From Cryptomeria japonica (lineage: Eukaryota > Streptophyta > Pinopsida > Cupressales > Cupressaceae): a DNA stretch of 64,000 nt. Shown here piece by piece: positions 34,171 to 45,264 of this stretch (positions are counted from its first letter, which is position 1; each line of letters begins with the position of its first letter). Location of the stretch: positions 607,901,677-607,965,676 of the forward strand of contig NC_081405.1 in assembly GCF_030272615.1 (NCBI RefSeq). Reading direction: 5' to 3'. The position numbers and the translations under genes were made by a program. Under the pieces are notes generated by a model. That model saw only the letters and a list, made by a program, of their open reading frames with translations, did not search any database and was not told the origin of the DNA.

Positions 34171-37100
34171 TGATAGCTTTAAAAATGACTACACAAGAAT
34201 TTTCATATTTGAGTCAAAATATTGGTCATTTTTTATTTACTTTGGCCTCTATAAAAATTCAAGGTCTAGGGTTTAGGGTTTGTGAATTTCTGATTATGTC
34301 TTTTGAAGGAAAAACCCTAAGCCTCCTATATTCCATCATTACCTTTTTCGGCTTAAGCCAAGGGTCGGTTACCATTGGTGGGGCTATTTCATTTCCTAAA
34401 CATTAAGTTGTTTTCAATGGGCCCCTTATACTTTCCTAAGTCTAAAAATTCTAAGTATTTTGGTTGGTGGATAAAAGCAGGGTAGATCTAACGGTTTGCG
34501 CTTCCCCACAAATGAAAATGTAAGGAAGATAAGGATTGCGACATCATGAGATGATGCCATGTATCCTCAGCGGAGAAGGGTAAACTAGTGGTTTGACTAT
34601 TCAAAATCCTCATATTACCAATTCTCAGGAGGTAAAGACCGGCCTACTAATGGCCCCATCAATTTGCACACTTTCCACATAGACGGCGATGTTATAATCT
34701 GGGCAAAAAGGGGCTCAATTTTTTAAAATCGCAAAGGTTGGTGGACACTGTGCCTATAAGATAAAGAGAGAATAGATCCAATGTTCGTTGCGACCCTGTG
34801 AAGGAAAAATCAAGAAGGTTATGGACCACGAAATCACGAGATGATGCCACATGTCCCGAGTGACTGAGAAGAACAATAGTGTGGCCGATGACAATGCTGG
34901 GTTAGAAGATGAGTTGGCATTGCTACGTCACATGATTTAATGGGTCCATAAGCCATGATGGAAAGTCAAATATCAGATTGACCATTAGTGATCGTTTGAT
35001 TTTCCAGGCTGGGAAGGATCTATGGTAGAGTTTCAAACTGATTTTAATGAGGGTCATTAAGGGTATTGATTGTCGCTTACATGGGAAGGATAGACTGGAC
35101 ATAATATAGGCTTGTCCACTTGAAACAAGATAGCGACAAGTCAGACACTTGGATGTCAACTCGTTCCTGAGAGACTAATTTGAAGATTTCTACTGAGTTG
35201 GGATTGATTAGACAAGCAATGACGATGTCTTAGAGGCATGAAAGGATTAGGATAACTTCTGAGTTGGAGATGAAGGATCACAGGTTCCATGATGAAATCA
35301 GAGATTGCCTATTGACAAGGATTCTGATGCAGAAAATGTACAATCAAGAAGAATAAAATCAGAACAAAATCGTTCACACAACATCAACCTTAGCAAGATG
35401 CAATGGATTTGATAGGCATAATTTCTAGAGTGCATAGCTGGCAAGTTGAGTTGAAAGAACTGAAATGATGATTTTTCACGTGAATGAGCATCACCAGATG
35501 AAGTGTTTTGACTATAAATACAATAGGGTGGTGAATTAATTGGTAGAAGAGAGAATAAGCCTTTTCATTTTCTAAGAGCAATTCTTTCTTCTGCACGGAA
35601 GATGATGTTTGAGCAAGGTCGTGCATGGAGTTGTTGTATGCTCTGTGATACTGGATGGGTGTTTCTCTTCTCTGTGAGTATGTTTATTGTTAGAGGGGTT
35701 GTGAAAGTTAGAAGGATTGCTAGAGTGGGCGTGAAATCCTTTTCTTATGAAGAAAGGCCATGCATGGAACATGCTCTACTTCTACTCTGCCACTGGATGG
35801 CAGGGTGTTCTAAGAAGGATCCCACAGAGGAATGAAAGAAGGATTTGTTTGGGTGGGGAGTGGAACCTAATCATCTCTGTGACTGCATGGAAGCTATGAC
35901 CCTTCCCCAACATATTATGTTTCCCCTTTAGCTTCTTCTTCCACTTTTTCTAATCCTAGGCATGAAGGTTTGAGGTCCTCTTCTATTTTATAGGGAACTT
36001 TTATTCTTCCAGGGACCCAATATCCCTTCCGAGAAGGGAAATGCTCTATTGGACAAAACATAACATCTTACACTCTATCCGAAGGCATCAGGGTGATAAT
36101 GGCGTGGCTCAAACTATTTTGGTTCTACCAATTTTTGGTTGAAAATATTGATTCAGAGGTGCCAACGCATGAACATGGAATATCTTTGTAACAAATTTGC
36201 ATATAGCCTTTTAGGCCTAATTGTTGAGAGTAAATCTGCTGTTGACATGTGTCTTTTTCCCTGAAGCTTGCTGCTCCCTTTTCTTCTATAAAAAGGGAAA
36301 TCAAGGCCATTAGATAGGTTTGGATTTGGGGAGTCACTTGAGGGTTCAGAACTTTCTTGTTCCTTGGGTTTTCCTTGTCTAGTTCTAGTAGTGAGTCTAG
36401 GTGAAGTGAGCAAGTTGTAAAGTCATGTACTAAGCAAAATGAAAAGCATTAAGTGTCAAGCTTTGTGAAGGTTCTTGAAGGAGTTATATGTAAATTTCAT
36501 TCTGTGATAGAAGTAGTAATTTTATTCAATAAAAATAAAATTTTGATCTATTTCTCTCTAGTGTATAATTTTGTCATCTTTCAAATGAATAGAATCAAGG
36601 ATTTTTTCATTTGTTGCATTGTTATGATGTATGTAGTTTTTCATTTCATGCTTCGAACTAAGGGGTTGATTAAATTCTTGAGTGGGATTACAAAGTGATA
36701 GGGCTTATGTAGGGATTCAAATAAGCATTTTGGGTTGGGATTGCGAATGAGATATATTATAAGGCAATATTATCTTAGATCTTATACTATTAGATAAAAT
36801 GTTGTCACATTTTTGATTTACATGTTATATCTTTAGGTGCCCAATGGAGTAAGTCACCGATCACTCCTTGTTGTTGTTTTTAATAATCAACCTTGTTTCA
36901 AATTTACTAATGAATCACTATAATTTGTTGATTATTAGAATATGTTACTTTTTCATGTATGTTTGAGTTGTCCAACCCATCTCATGCTCCAGTTAGGTTG
37001 AGGATCACTAAAGTATTTTCCATAGTTGAGCATTCTCCTTTTCTATCGAGCCTTTACATGAGAATATCTGCTTTTTTTTATTGAATCTTTGAGTGTGGTG

Positions 37101-37299
37101 CAGAGTTCAAGAAGTTCACTAAAGGGATTTCCCTCTCAGGTTTTGCAGAGCCCAAAGTGTAGAAGGATCTTGTATCCTTGTCGTAGTTGGTCCAAGTTCT
37201 TAAGGATTTTAATAGTTGGAGTTGGCTTCTCCATGAGTATTTGAGGAATGAAATTTGTTTCTATTTCTCACAGTGTAAACCCATTTTTGGGAACCAACA
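34171..37299 (+). repeat. 5' LTR of the Gypsy-like element, about 3.1 kb
   Basis: Starts TGATAGCTTT and ends GGGAACCAACA before the primer site. Its first 1.79 kb is shared with 40,716-42,501. The last 1.3 kb is assigned to the LTR only because the primer-site motif lies at 37,304. Confidence 0.7.
35513..35519 (+). promoter_or_regulatory. Possible TATA box in the Gypsy LTR
   Basis: TATAAAT lies in the middle of the LTR. The 3' LTR copy has TATAAAAA at the matching place (about 42,059). A central LTR position is where a promoter is expected. No start-site evidence is available. Confidence 0.35.
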
Positions 37300-37303
37300 A
37301 AAA

Positions 37304-37322
37304 TGGCGATTCTGCTGAGGAC
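37304..37322 (+). promoter_or_regulatory. Primer-binding-site motif of the Gypsy-like element
   Basis: TGGCGATTCTGCTGAGGAC follows the LTR end CCAACA by four bases. It resembles the TGGCGACTC(C/T)(A/G)CTGGGGAC motif found after the 5' LTR of many plant Ty3/Gypsy elements. Confidence 0.6.
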
Positions 37323-38258
37323 TTAGCTTTTTGGAATCTCTGGAAAATAATTGAGTTGTCTATTGTATAGAGTTTTCCATGTCTTTCTGTGATTTGATGG
37401 TTGAGCTTTGTTCCTGTGTCATAGGACCCAAACCTTTTGCCTCATAGAGTGATGAGCTTCTTAATCTGTCCCTTGTCAGTTCAGTCAATTCTCATAAATG
37501 TTGTTGGACAATCTACTGTAATTAATCTTTCAATGTCATTTCTATCTAGATCTATCCATTTTTAATATTATTTCATAATACCTAACATGTTGTGAGTGGC
37601 GACTGTAAGATCTCTACACCAGTATGCATAATTTGAAGAATAACCGAGGAAGAAGAAAAGAATCTGCAGTGGAGATGAAGCAGATTTGAGATCTTATGAT
37701 GAAGTACCTTCACAAGTTGAGGATGGAATCCATATGATGCCATATGATGATAAGGAGGTGTTGTAGTGCTAGTTTTGAAACAAATTTGACCTGTGAAGGA
37801 ATTTCCACTTGTTCAAATATTTGTCTGCTGCAAGGAGGTGGTGACTCTATCAGAGATCAGTTTTAAAGATTTAAAATATTGAAGGTGATTTTTCAAATCC
37901 CTAGTTAAAGAAGGTAGCAATAGCTACAACACTTCCAGGTATTTTGATTTTCACGAGTCAAATATATTTTTATGAAAATCATGTAGAAAATGTTTCTCTA
38001 TTAAGTGAGTAAAGCACTAAGAAAGGGAATAATAATGGTTGTTTTACATACTTTTGTGATACAATTTTCAGATTTTGTATTAAATTGGATGAAGTATGTT
38101 TTGAGCTATGCATTGTAATGTTCTAAATTTGTGATAAAGGAAAGAAGTAGGGAAATGAATGAAAATAGGTATTATGTGCCTGTATATCCCTATGAAATAT
38201 CAAATGTAAATGTGTAAAGTATGTAACCTCTATCAAATCACAACAAAGATTTCTTTAT

Positions 38259-38904
38259 GGAAAGATACAAGCCATTAAGTTTTAATGGTATCCAAGGTTT
38301 CCCAAACCTTGTTCCTATTAAGGTGAGAAAAAATTCAATGGGAGAAGATTATAATCAACCTGTCAATATCTGTAGAAGTTTTTTGAATTGATGGGAGATT
38401 TTGAGATAAGTCATGAAGATGTCTTCATGAAGCTTTTTTTTGGGTCTTTGAAGTAAAATGGCAGAGATTTGGTTTTGTTTTTTACCATCACGTTCTGTCT
38501 CTTCATGGGATGAACTAAAGACAACATTCATGGAACAATTTGGTGAAAGAATTAGTCCAAGTTCAGTTATAAAAACATTCATGAGTATTCAAAAGGAAGA
38601 GGATGAGCTAGTTCCTATTTATAATCTTAGATTTGGCAGAACATTTGATGACATTCCTAGCCGTTATAGGCCAAATGATGCAGTGTGTTTGGTTGTTTAC
38701 TTGGCTGCATTTGATGAGCAAGTGAGTTATTTGCTGAGAGACAAGGATCCTAAAACCTTGCGTCAGGATTATAGGACATCAATGGATGTTGAAAACAACC
38801 TGAAATATGGAATCCCTAAGGGTTATCTATTTGCAAGGGTATGCTATCCCAAGGCATTAGATGTTGAAGAAAGGTATGATAAAAAAGATGAAGATCAATG
38901 TTAA
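38259..38904 (+). pseudogene. Ty3/Gypsy gag remnant
   Basis: The likely start is the ATG at 38,259 (MERYKPLSFNGIQGFPN). A frameshift then leads through GDFEISHEDVFMKLFFGSL, with further frame changes, into the 148-codon frame from 38,458 (AEIWFCFLPSRSVSSWDELK, later SVIKTFMSIQKEEDELV and YNLRFGRTFDDIPS). The A-x-x-WF...L...S-x-x-SWDEL pattern is the hallmark of the retrotransposon gag capsid domain. It ends in an Asp/Glu-rich tail without a zinc knuckle. Confidence 0.75.
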
Positions 38905-38940
38905 AGCATCTACATCCCTCTTGATCACATTAACCCTCTT

Positions 38941-39945
38941 ATGACCAATGATTTGAAGAAAAGTATGAGTGAAGAGAACTTGTCCCAGACAATGGTTATT
39001 CCTCATGCTATTGAAGAGAAGGTTGATGAGAAATTATATGACATAACTGATACAAAAATGGAGGTAATGTCAGCCACTTTACCATGTGATAGCAACATTA
39101 ATGTTTCCAGTGAGGAGAGAACACAAAAGGTCCTTCTGCAGCCTTATGGTTCAAATGAATCTAGTGGCTTATATGAAAAGGAATTGAAAAGTTACATATT
39201 TGATGAAAATAGTGTTGGTGTGCAAGATTTTGATGACATTGATTCATTCTCACATAAATCAATTATGTGCGACGATGATAACTTGAATGATATGGTGCCA
39301 CCAATTTTATTTGATGATGTTATTGAGATGGAAAGCTGCTTTATGTTTACCAATGAATAAGTTATCCCATTACAAGCCACTTTTAGTATTGCGGATTAGA
39401 TTGTTTTTTAGTTTTCCCATCACCAAAATGCCCCTGAATTGGCCTGTATGTTTGAGAAGGATGTAGTTCAAAAGGGTCAAAATAGTCATGATAACTTTGC
39501 TGAAGCCTTTGAGGATCATGAAATTGAGCATTTGTATTGTGAGGATTATAATGCTGGGAGTTGTTCTAGTTCAGATTGTGACTCCTTGATTCCTAATGAA
39601 AATGAATGTGAAATTAAGATGGTCAGTGGTTTTAATGAAAATTTTAATGCATTGTTTGATGAGGATGTAGATATGGATCAGTTAGTGCTTTTCCATAATG
39701 TTTTTGGGAATGTTTTTCATATGGTTCTTAACCCTTTGTATGAAGATACAGTTGAGATTCTGGACACTACTGCATCAACTTGTGAAATAGATAATTATGA
39801 AGATCAAGATGTGATACCTGAATTGATGTTGAATGATAATGATGAGTTTCCTTTGTTGCTGATATTGTTGATATCAAATGGGATTCAGAGCAAGAGGCTG
39901 AAGTTTTTCTACGACTTGATGATTTGTAGTTACATTAAAGGATAA
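38941..39945 (+). pseudogene. Acidic ORF remnant downstream of the Gypsy gag
   Basis: Two open stretches (38,941-39,360 and 39,439-39,945) encode strongly acidic, low-complexity sequence rich in Asp, Glu, Ser and Asn (for example DFDDIDSFSHKS and DEDVDMDQL). They lie where protease and RT would follow gag in a complete Gypsy element, but no DSG/DTG, YxDD or integrase motif is present. They could be a diverged spacer ORF of a non-autonomous family. I cannot assign a function. Confidence 0.45.
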
Positions 39946-40715
39946 ATTGTGATCCTTTTCCTCCTCTTGATAGCAGTTTGCTTATTATGTACAGTGAGAG
40001 AGTCGATTCTTTTGGGAGTTCCTTTTTCGATGAGCATACTGATGTTTTAAACCAAGCCTATTTTCTTAGTTGTGTGCCAGAATATGAGATTTTCTTCTTT
40101 CAGCTAAATGATGTTTTTACAGAGTGTGATATTGGTTTTAGTTGAGATATATGCTATGTTCAGTACAACTAATATATGTCACAAGGTGACCAATATTTAC
40201 AATCATTTCATAGGTTTTAGAGCTTTGATAGTGAGTGCGATGATAATTTTAAGAATGGTAGTTGGACAAAAAGGGCCAACAGGTTTGGTAAATGGCATTC
40301 TAGATATGTTATTAAATTGATTTTAGTGCTTTCAGAGGAGAACCATGTTTATGACAGAGGAAAGTATTGGTTGATTTTGACAGATGGCATTGGGCCATCA
40401 CATATGGTTTGACCTTCAGGCCACAAGCAACTTGGGGTAGAGTAATCTTTTCTGACTATTTGCCCAATGGAATAGTTACCATTTCCCTCTTGAATTGATT
40501 TCTCATGGACAATTCTTGAAGCCCTACTTTTCTTAAAGTAGTTATTATCCATGAGCATTAGTTAGGTTTCATTTTGGTAGTGTAGTTTCCTTTTTGTTGA
40601 AGTTGCCCTATCCAGGTAATTTATTTTTGATCTTCTCTGCAAGTGGTCTACTTCACTAAAGATTCTGGAATTCTTGCTTCACTCCTATGAAATGAAAATC
40701 CCCAACTAGAGTCAC
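39946..40715 (+). other. Interior of the Gypsy-like element before its 3' LTR, no motif
   Basis: AT-rich and without a recognisable coding pattern. There is no clear polypurine tract immediately before 40,716, which leaves the exact 3' LTR start slightly uncertain. Confidence 0.4.
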
Positions 40716-42501
40716 TAATAGTTCTAAAAAAGACTGCACAAGAATTTTCATATTTGAGTCAGAATATTGGTCATTCTAGATTTACTTTGGCCTCTATCAA
40801 AGTTCAAGGTCTAGGGTTTAGGGTTTGTGAATTTCTGATTAAGTCTTATACAAGAAGAACCTTGAGCCTGTTATATTTTATCGTTACCTTTTTCCACTTA
40901 AGCCCAGGGTCGATTACCATTGGCGGGGCCATTGTATTTCCTAAACATTAAGTCATTTTCAGCTGGCCCCTTATATTTTCCTAAGTCTAAAAATTCTAAG
41001 TATTTTGGCTAGTGGATAAAGGCAAGGTAGATCTGACAGTCCGCACTTTCCTACAGATGAAAATGTAAGGAAGATAAGGACTGCAACATCATGAGATGAT
41101 GCCACATGTCCTTGATGGAGAAGGGTACAACCATGATTTGGCTGTTCAAAATCCTCATAGTACTGGTTCTCAGGAGGTAAAGACCAGCCTACTAATGGCC
41201 CCATCATTTTTCACGTTTTCCAAATAGATGGTTATGTTATAATATGGATGAAAAAGGTGCTTGATTTTTTAAAATCACAAAGGTTGGTGGACACTGTGAC
41301 TATAAGATAAGGAGAGAATAGATCCAGCGTTCCTTGTGACCCCGTGAAGGAAAAAGCAAGAAGGTTATGGAGTGCGACATCATGAGATGATGCCACATCT
41401 CCCAGGTGACTGAGAAGACTGATAGTGTGACTGATGGCAACATTGGGTTAGAAGGTGAGTTGGCATTTCTACGTCGCATGATTTAACGGGTCCACAAGCC
41501 ATGATGGAAGGTCAAATATCAGGTTGACCATTAGTGATCGTTTGATTTTCTAGGCTAGAAAGATCTACAGTGGAGTTGCAAACTAATTTTTAAGAGGGTC
41601 ATTAAGGGTATTGATTGTCGTCCATGACAAAAATATAGACTGGATAGATTATAGGCTTGTCAACTTGAAACAAGATAGGAGCAAGTCGGGACACTTGGAT
41701 GCTGACTCATTCCTGAGGGACTAATTTGAAGATTTCTACTGAGTCGATATTGGTTAGACAAGAAAGGATGATGTCTGAGAGGTATGAAAGGATTAGGATA
41801 ACCTCTGAGTTGGAGATGAATGATCATGAGTTCCCCAATGAAATCAGAGATTGCCTATTGATAGGGATTCTGAAGCAAAAAATGTACATTGAAGAAGAAT
41901 AAAATTAGAACAAAATCATTCACACAAGATGAACCTTAGCAAGATGCAGTGGATTTGATAGGCATGATTTCTAGAATCCATAGCTAGTAGGTTGAGTTGA
42001 AAGCACCAAAATGATGATCTTTCACTTGAATGAGCATCACTAGATGAAATGTTTTGATTATAAAAACAATATGGTGGTGAATTGATTGGTAGAAGAGAAA
42101 AGAAGCCTTTTCATTTTCTAAGAGTGGTTCTTTCTTCTGCAAGGAAGATGATGTTTGAGCAAGGTCGTGCATGGACCTGTTATATGCTCTGTGATACCAG
42201 ATGGGTGTTTCTCTCCTGTGTGAGTATTTTTATTGTCAGATGGGTTGTGAAAGTGAGAAGGATTGCCAGAGGAGGTGTGAAAGCCTTTTCTTATGAAGAA
42301 AGGCCACTCATGGCACAACCTTTGCTTCTACTCTACCACTGGATGATAGGGTGTTCTAAGAAGAAGCCCATAAAGAAATGAAAGAATGATTTGTTTGGGT
42401 GGGAGTGGCAACCAATCATCTTTGTGACTACATGGAAGCTGCAACCCCTCCCCAACATATTATATTTCCCCTTTAGCTCCTCCTTCCACTTTTTTTGATC
42501 C
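40716..42501 (+). repeat. 3' LTR of the Gypsy-like element (first 1.79 kb only)
   Basis: Starts TAATAGTTCT where the 5' copy has TGATAGCTTT, so the terminal TG has mutated. It follows the 5' LTR to CCACTTTTT, then stops against the LTR of the minus-strand element at 42,502. Confidence 0.8.
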
Positions 42502-43030
42502 TTTGGCACCCAATTGCAATGAGAACGAGAATTATCTATAATAATCAACTCAGAAAATGTGAACACCAAAAAGGTTAACTTGATTACTACACAACATATG
42601 AGGGTGGCTACATAAAATATTAGATGTTTATAATAAACTAACTGGCTATATATCTATCACCTGACTTCCCCTCTGGAACTCAAGAAACATCTACACTTCG
42701 GCTTTTGTGGTTTGGCCTACAGGCTGAACCTCCTTGTAACGCACACACATACACTTATTAAACTACTCTCTGTCTCTTTAAAACCTCTTTTTGCATAGTC
42801 GATTCAATTTCTCCTCTGGTTGCTCGATTTCTCTTGACTATTCGGCTACCAATTCTCATCGCTCATTATTCATTTCGACTTCCTTTTTCTTATCAATATT
42901 ATTCCTTTTGGTGCCCATCCTAATCAGGCCATTTCGAATCTTTAGCATTTTAGTTTCTCCTGACTGTTTCATTATCCTCCTGCTGTGGCGACAAGGTTGT
43001 TGATCAATCTAGCGTGATGCTCCTGCATCA
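42502..43030 (-). repeat. 3' LTR (truncated) of the small minus-strand element
   Basis: Aligns with 50,255-50,764 over its length: AAATGTGAACACCAAAAAGG, ACACAACATATGAGGGTGGC, AGGCTGAACCTCCTT. It lacks about 155 bases that the other LTR has at 44,086-44,240. Confidence 0.85.
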
Positions 43031-43612
43031 AACTCCCAAGAGACAAAATATCATGTTCTTTTGCACATGGGGCGATTAATCAACACTAGCCTCTATACTT
43101 TTTCTTTTGTTTATTCCACAATCACTCGGAAATCCATATCACACTTCTCCAACAGAGCTACTTGCTGGATGTTTCTTTGTTGTTTACCAAATTCCTACAG
43201 TATTTCCTTTGCAACCATTCAACAACATAAATGATAATATGGTAATCTACGATCCCATGCCTTCAAACTCACACACCACTTTCACTGACATGCCATCATT
43301 CACAATATCTTTTACTATCCACTTCATGTCTTTCTTTACACATGTCTTCATTTCTCCTAACTTTTCTCACCATCCTTGTGCTAGCAATAGATATTTTGGT
43401 TTGCCATTGTTTTCCATTTCACCCATTGGTCTATCAACTACAACAGAGTCATTAACAACCTTAAGTAAATCTTCCTTAACCAAAATATTTGGACTTTTTC
43501 ATTTTCATCATACCTCCCAATGTCTACACTAGACTTATGCCTAGACTCTTCATCTTTATTCATTGTTATGGAGTGTATCGGAACATCGTTATAAAAACCC
43601 ATCAGATTTACC

Positions 43613-43875
43613 TCTACCCGTACTGCTGTCCTTGTTTTTGTTTTTTTTTAATTAACCTTTGAATAGGCCACACAACTTTTCTTTTAATTGTCAAATGCCA
43701 TCTTTGCTGTTGCATCTTAATTCTATTGTTCAGTTCTTCTATGTCTTTTTGCATCTCCAGTATCATTCATTCCAACTCTTTCTTTATTTCTCTAATCTCT
43801 ATTTGCCTCATCTCTTCTTCTTTCCTCTTTCTCTCTTCTTGTTTTCTTTTCCTCTTTTCCTCTTTCTTTTTCCAT
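43613..43875 (-). pseudogene. Charged coiled-coil ORF remnant
   Basis: On the minus strand a purine-rich stretch encodes a run of Lys/Arg/Glu (WKKKEEKRKRKQEERKRKEE), then a helical segment (MQKDIEELNNRIKMQQQ) with one stop, ending about 43,613. It lies a little downstream of the primer site and may be a gag remnant of the small element. No zinc knuckle or capsid motif is present. The plus-strand frame over the same bases is a pyrimidine-rich shadow. Confidence 0.4.
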
Positions 43876-44071
43876 GAATCCTCACCTCACAAATAATCTC
43901 TCAAAAGGTACATTCCCTCAATCAGGTCTCTCTCACTCTACTTCATCGTGTTCTTGCCTCACCTAGGTTTCTCTTCTCTTATCTACCTAATCTTTTGGCA
44001 ACCAACAACTAGGTTATCCTCTCAACCTACACAATCACAAACACAGAACTATCTTGGCCAGATCTTTTGAG

Positions 44072-44083
44072 CTCTAATACCAA
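44072..44083 (-). promoter_or_regulatory. tRNA-Met primer-binding site (one mismatch) of the small minus-strand element
   Basis: On the minus strand it reads TGGTATTAGAGC, one base from the usual TGGTATCAGAGC, two bases after the LTR end CTATGGCA. Confidence 0.7.
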
Positions 44084-44085
44084 TT

Positions 44086-44255
44086 GCCATAGGAGACTTC
44101 AGCTAAACCCCAAACACATACTCCATTCTCAAACAATAATGAGAGGAAGTTAGAAAAACAAAACAATACCTATAGACTTCCTGACAGATTTGTGAGAGGA
44201 ATTAAAAAGTGAATAATAGAAATTGATAACAACAATGTACTTGGCATCTAATAAC
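44086..44255 (-). repeat. 5' LTR of the small minus-strand element, part cut off by the Copia insertion
   Basis: Continues at 50,255 once the Copia and one copy of its target duplication (ATAAC) are removed. The junction stretch TTGGCATCTAATAAC + AATGAGAATAGG matches TTGGCACCCAATTGCAATGAGAA in the other LTR. Confidence 0.75.
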
Positions 44256-45140
44256 TGTTGGGAAAAATGGTGTCTCAACCTTGCATTTATGTGAGGTTAC
44301 TATTTATAGTAAGTTTTCATTTGAGCACGAAATGGTGCAAAACTCTCCCTGAAGCTTCTGGTTGGCTCGATAAGCATTCTGGTAAAGTTGCGTCGCAAGG
44401 TCACAGCTAGTTTTGAAGATATTAAAGTTTTCGTCTTGGAGGGGTGCAATAAAATGTTTAAACTTAATTTTGGGGACTTTAGAGGCTCCGAAACGCCCTG
44501 AAAAGTTGCCGTAACTGGAAAAGTGGGTTACGAGGTGATAGAGCACTTCGCGAGCTTTCCGGCGCTTCAAACGGTTCGTCAATCGGACACCCGGTTCTCA
44601 AGTTATGGCCTCCGGAAGTTTGTACTCCTGAAATAGGAAAAATAATTTGTATCGGATACATAAATGAGCTGTAAAAGGGAGCGACACGTGTTGATATGTG
44701 CTTTAACATGTCATAGAAGGGAGATAAGGTCGGCTACACCTTATTGGGTGGTTTTAGCCCATGGTTTTGTAATACCGTTTGACGGTTTCTTGTATTGTAT
44801 CTCCTATTTATGAGGTGTGTGAGATAGAGGTTGTGTGTAAGAGTCTTATGGCTATTGAGTTGTCTCTGAATCTCTGATTAGTGCTACTCCTGCGAAGAGC
44901 TTGCTCTGCAAGTATTTTGTAATCTGTTTTTGATTGCTGAATAAAATATTGAGCTGCTTTTGGAGGGTGGGGTTTTTCTCCTGAAAGGGTTTTCCCCACG
45001 TAAATCATTGTGTTGTGGTATGATTGCTATTATATCTATTTCTATTTTCTGTAACTGTTGTAATGATCTGAAAAATTTTTGCATTACCCTCCTCTCAAGG
45101 TTAGTGTAGGAAGTTGTTTCCGCTACTTAACTTCCTTATA
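44256..45140 (+). repeat. 5' LTR of the Copia element
   Basis: 885 bases, from TGTTGGGAAAAATGG to CTTCCTTATA. The terminal dinucleotides are TG...TA, supported by the exact target duplication. Confidence 0.93.
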
Positions 45141-45142
45141 AG

Positions 45143-45155
45143 TGGTATCAGAGCC
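45143..45155 (+). promoter_or_regulatory. tRNA-Met primer-binding site of the Copia element
   Basis: TGGTATCAGAGCC lies two bases after the 5' LTR. Confidence 0.9.
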
Positions 45156-45264
45156 TGATCACCTTTGGTTTCAATTGTGGGCAGTTGGGTTTTTTGAACT
45201 AATCCAGATTTGAGTGGGAGCTTGTGCAGAAGACACTTTTTGATCTTGTTGCAGGAATATTCAG

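Larger units (their letters stand above)
34171..42501 (+). mobile_element. Ty3/Gypsy-like LTR element without pol, 3' LTR truncated
   Basis: A long direct repeat (34,171-35,957 versus 40,716-42,501) and a primer-site motif at 37,304 define an element with 5' LTR 34,171-37,299. Comparing with the R1 copy at 7.66-7.87 kb places the left boundary at 34,171. The interior holds a Gypsy-type gag remnant and acidic ORF fragments; there is no protease, RT, RNase H or integrase. The 3' LTR copy stops at 42,501 against another element, so about 1.3 kb of it has been lost. Confidence 0.75.

Noticed and set aside
35390-36413. Several 60-86 codon frames within the Gypsy LTR
   Set aside because: They overlap on both strands, are not well kept in the second LTR copy, and have no recognisable motif.
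43107-43877. Plus-strand frames of 141 and 72 codons inside the small minus-strand element
   Set aside because: They are pyrimidine-rich complements of a purine-rich minus-strand region with coiled-coil coding features, and have no domain.
44304-45084. Minus-strand frames in the Copia LTR, duplicated at 49,413-50,193
   Set aside because: They are repeated only because the LTR is repeated; LTRs of this kind are non-coding.
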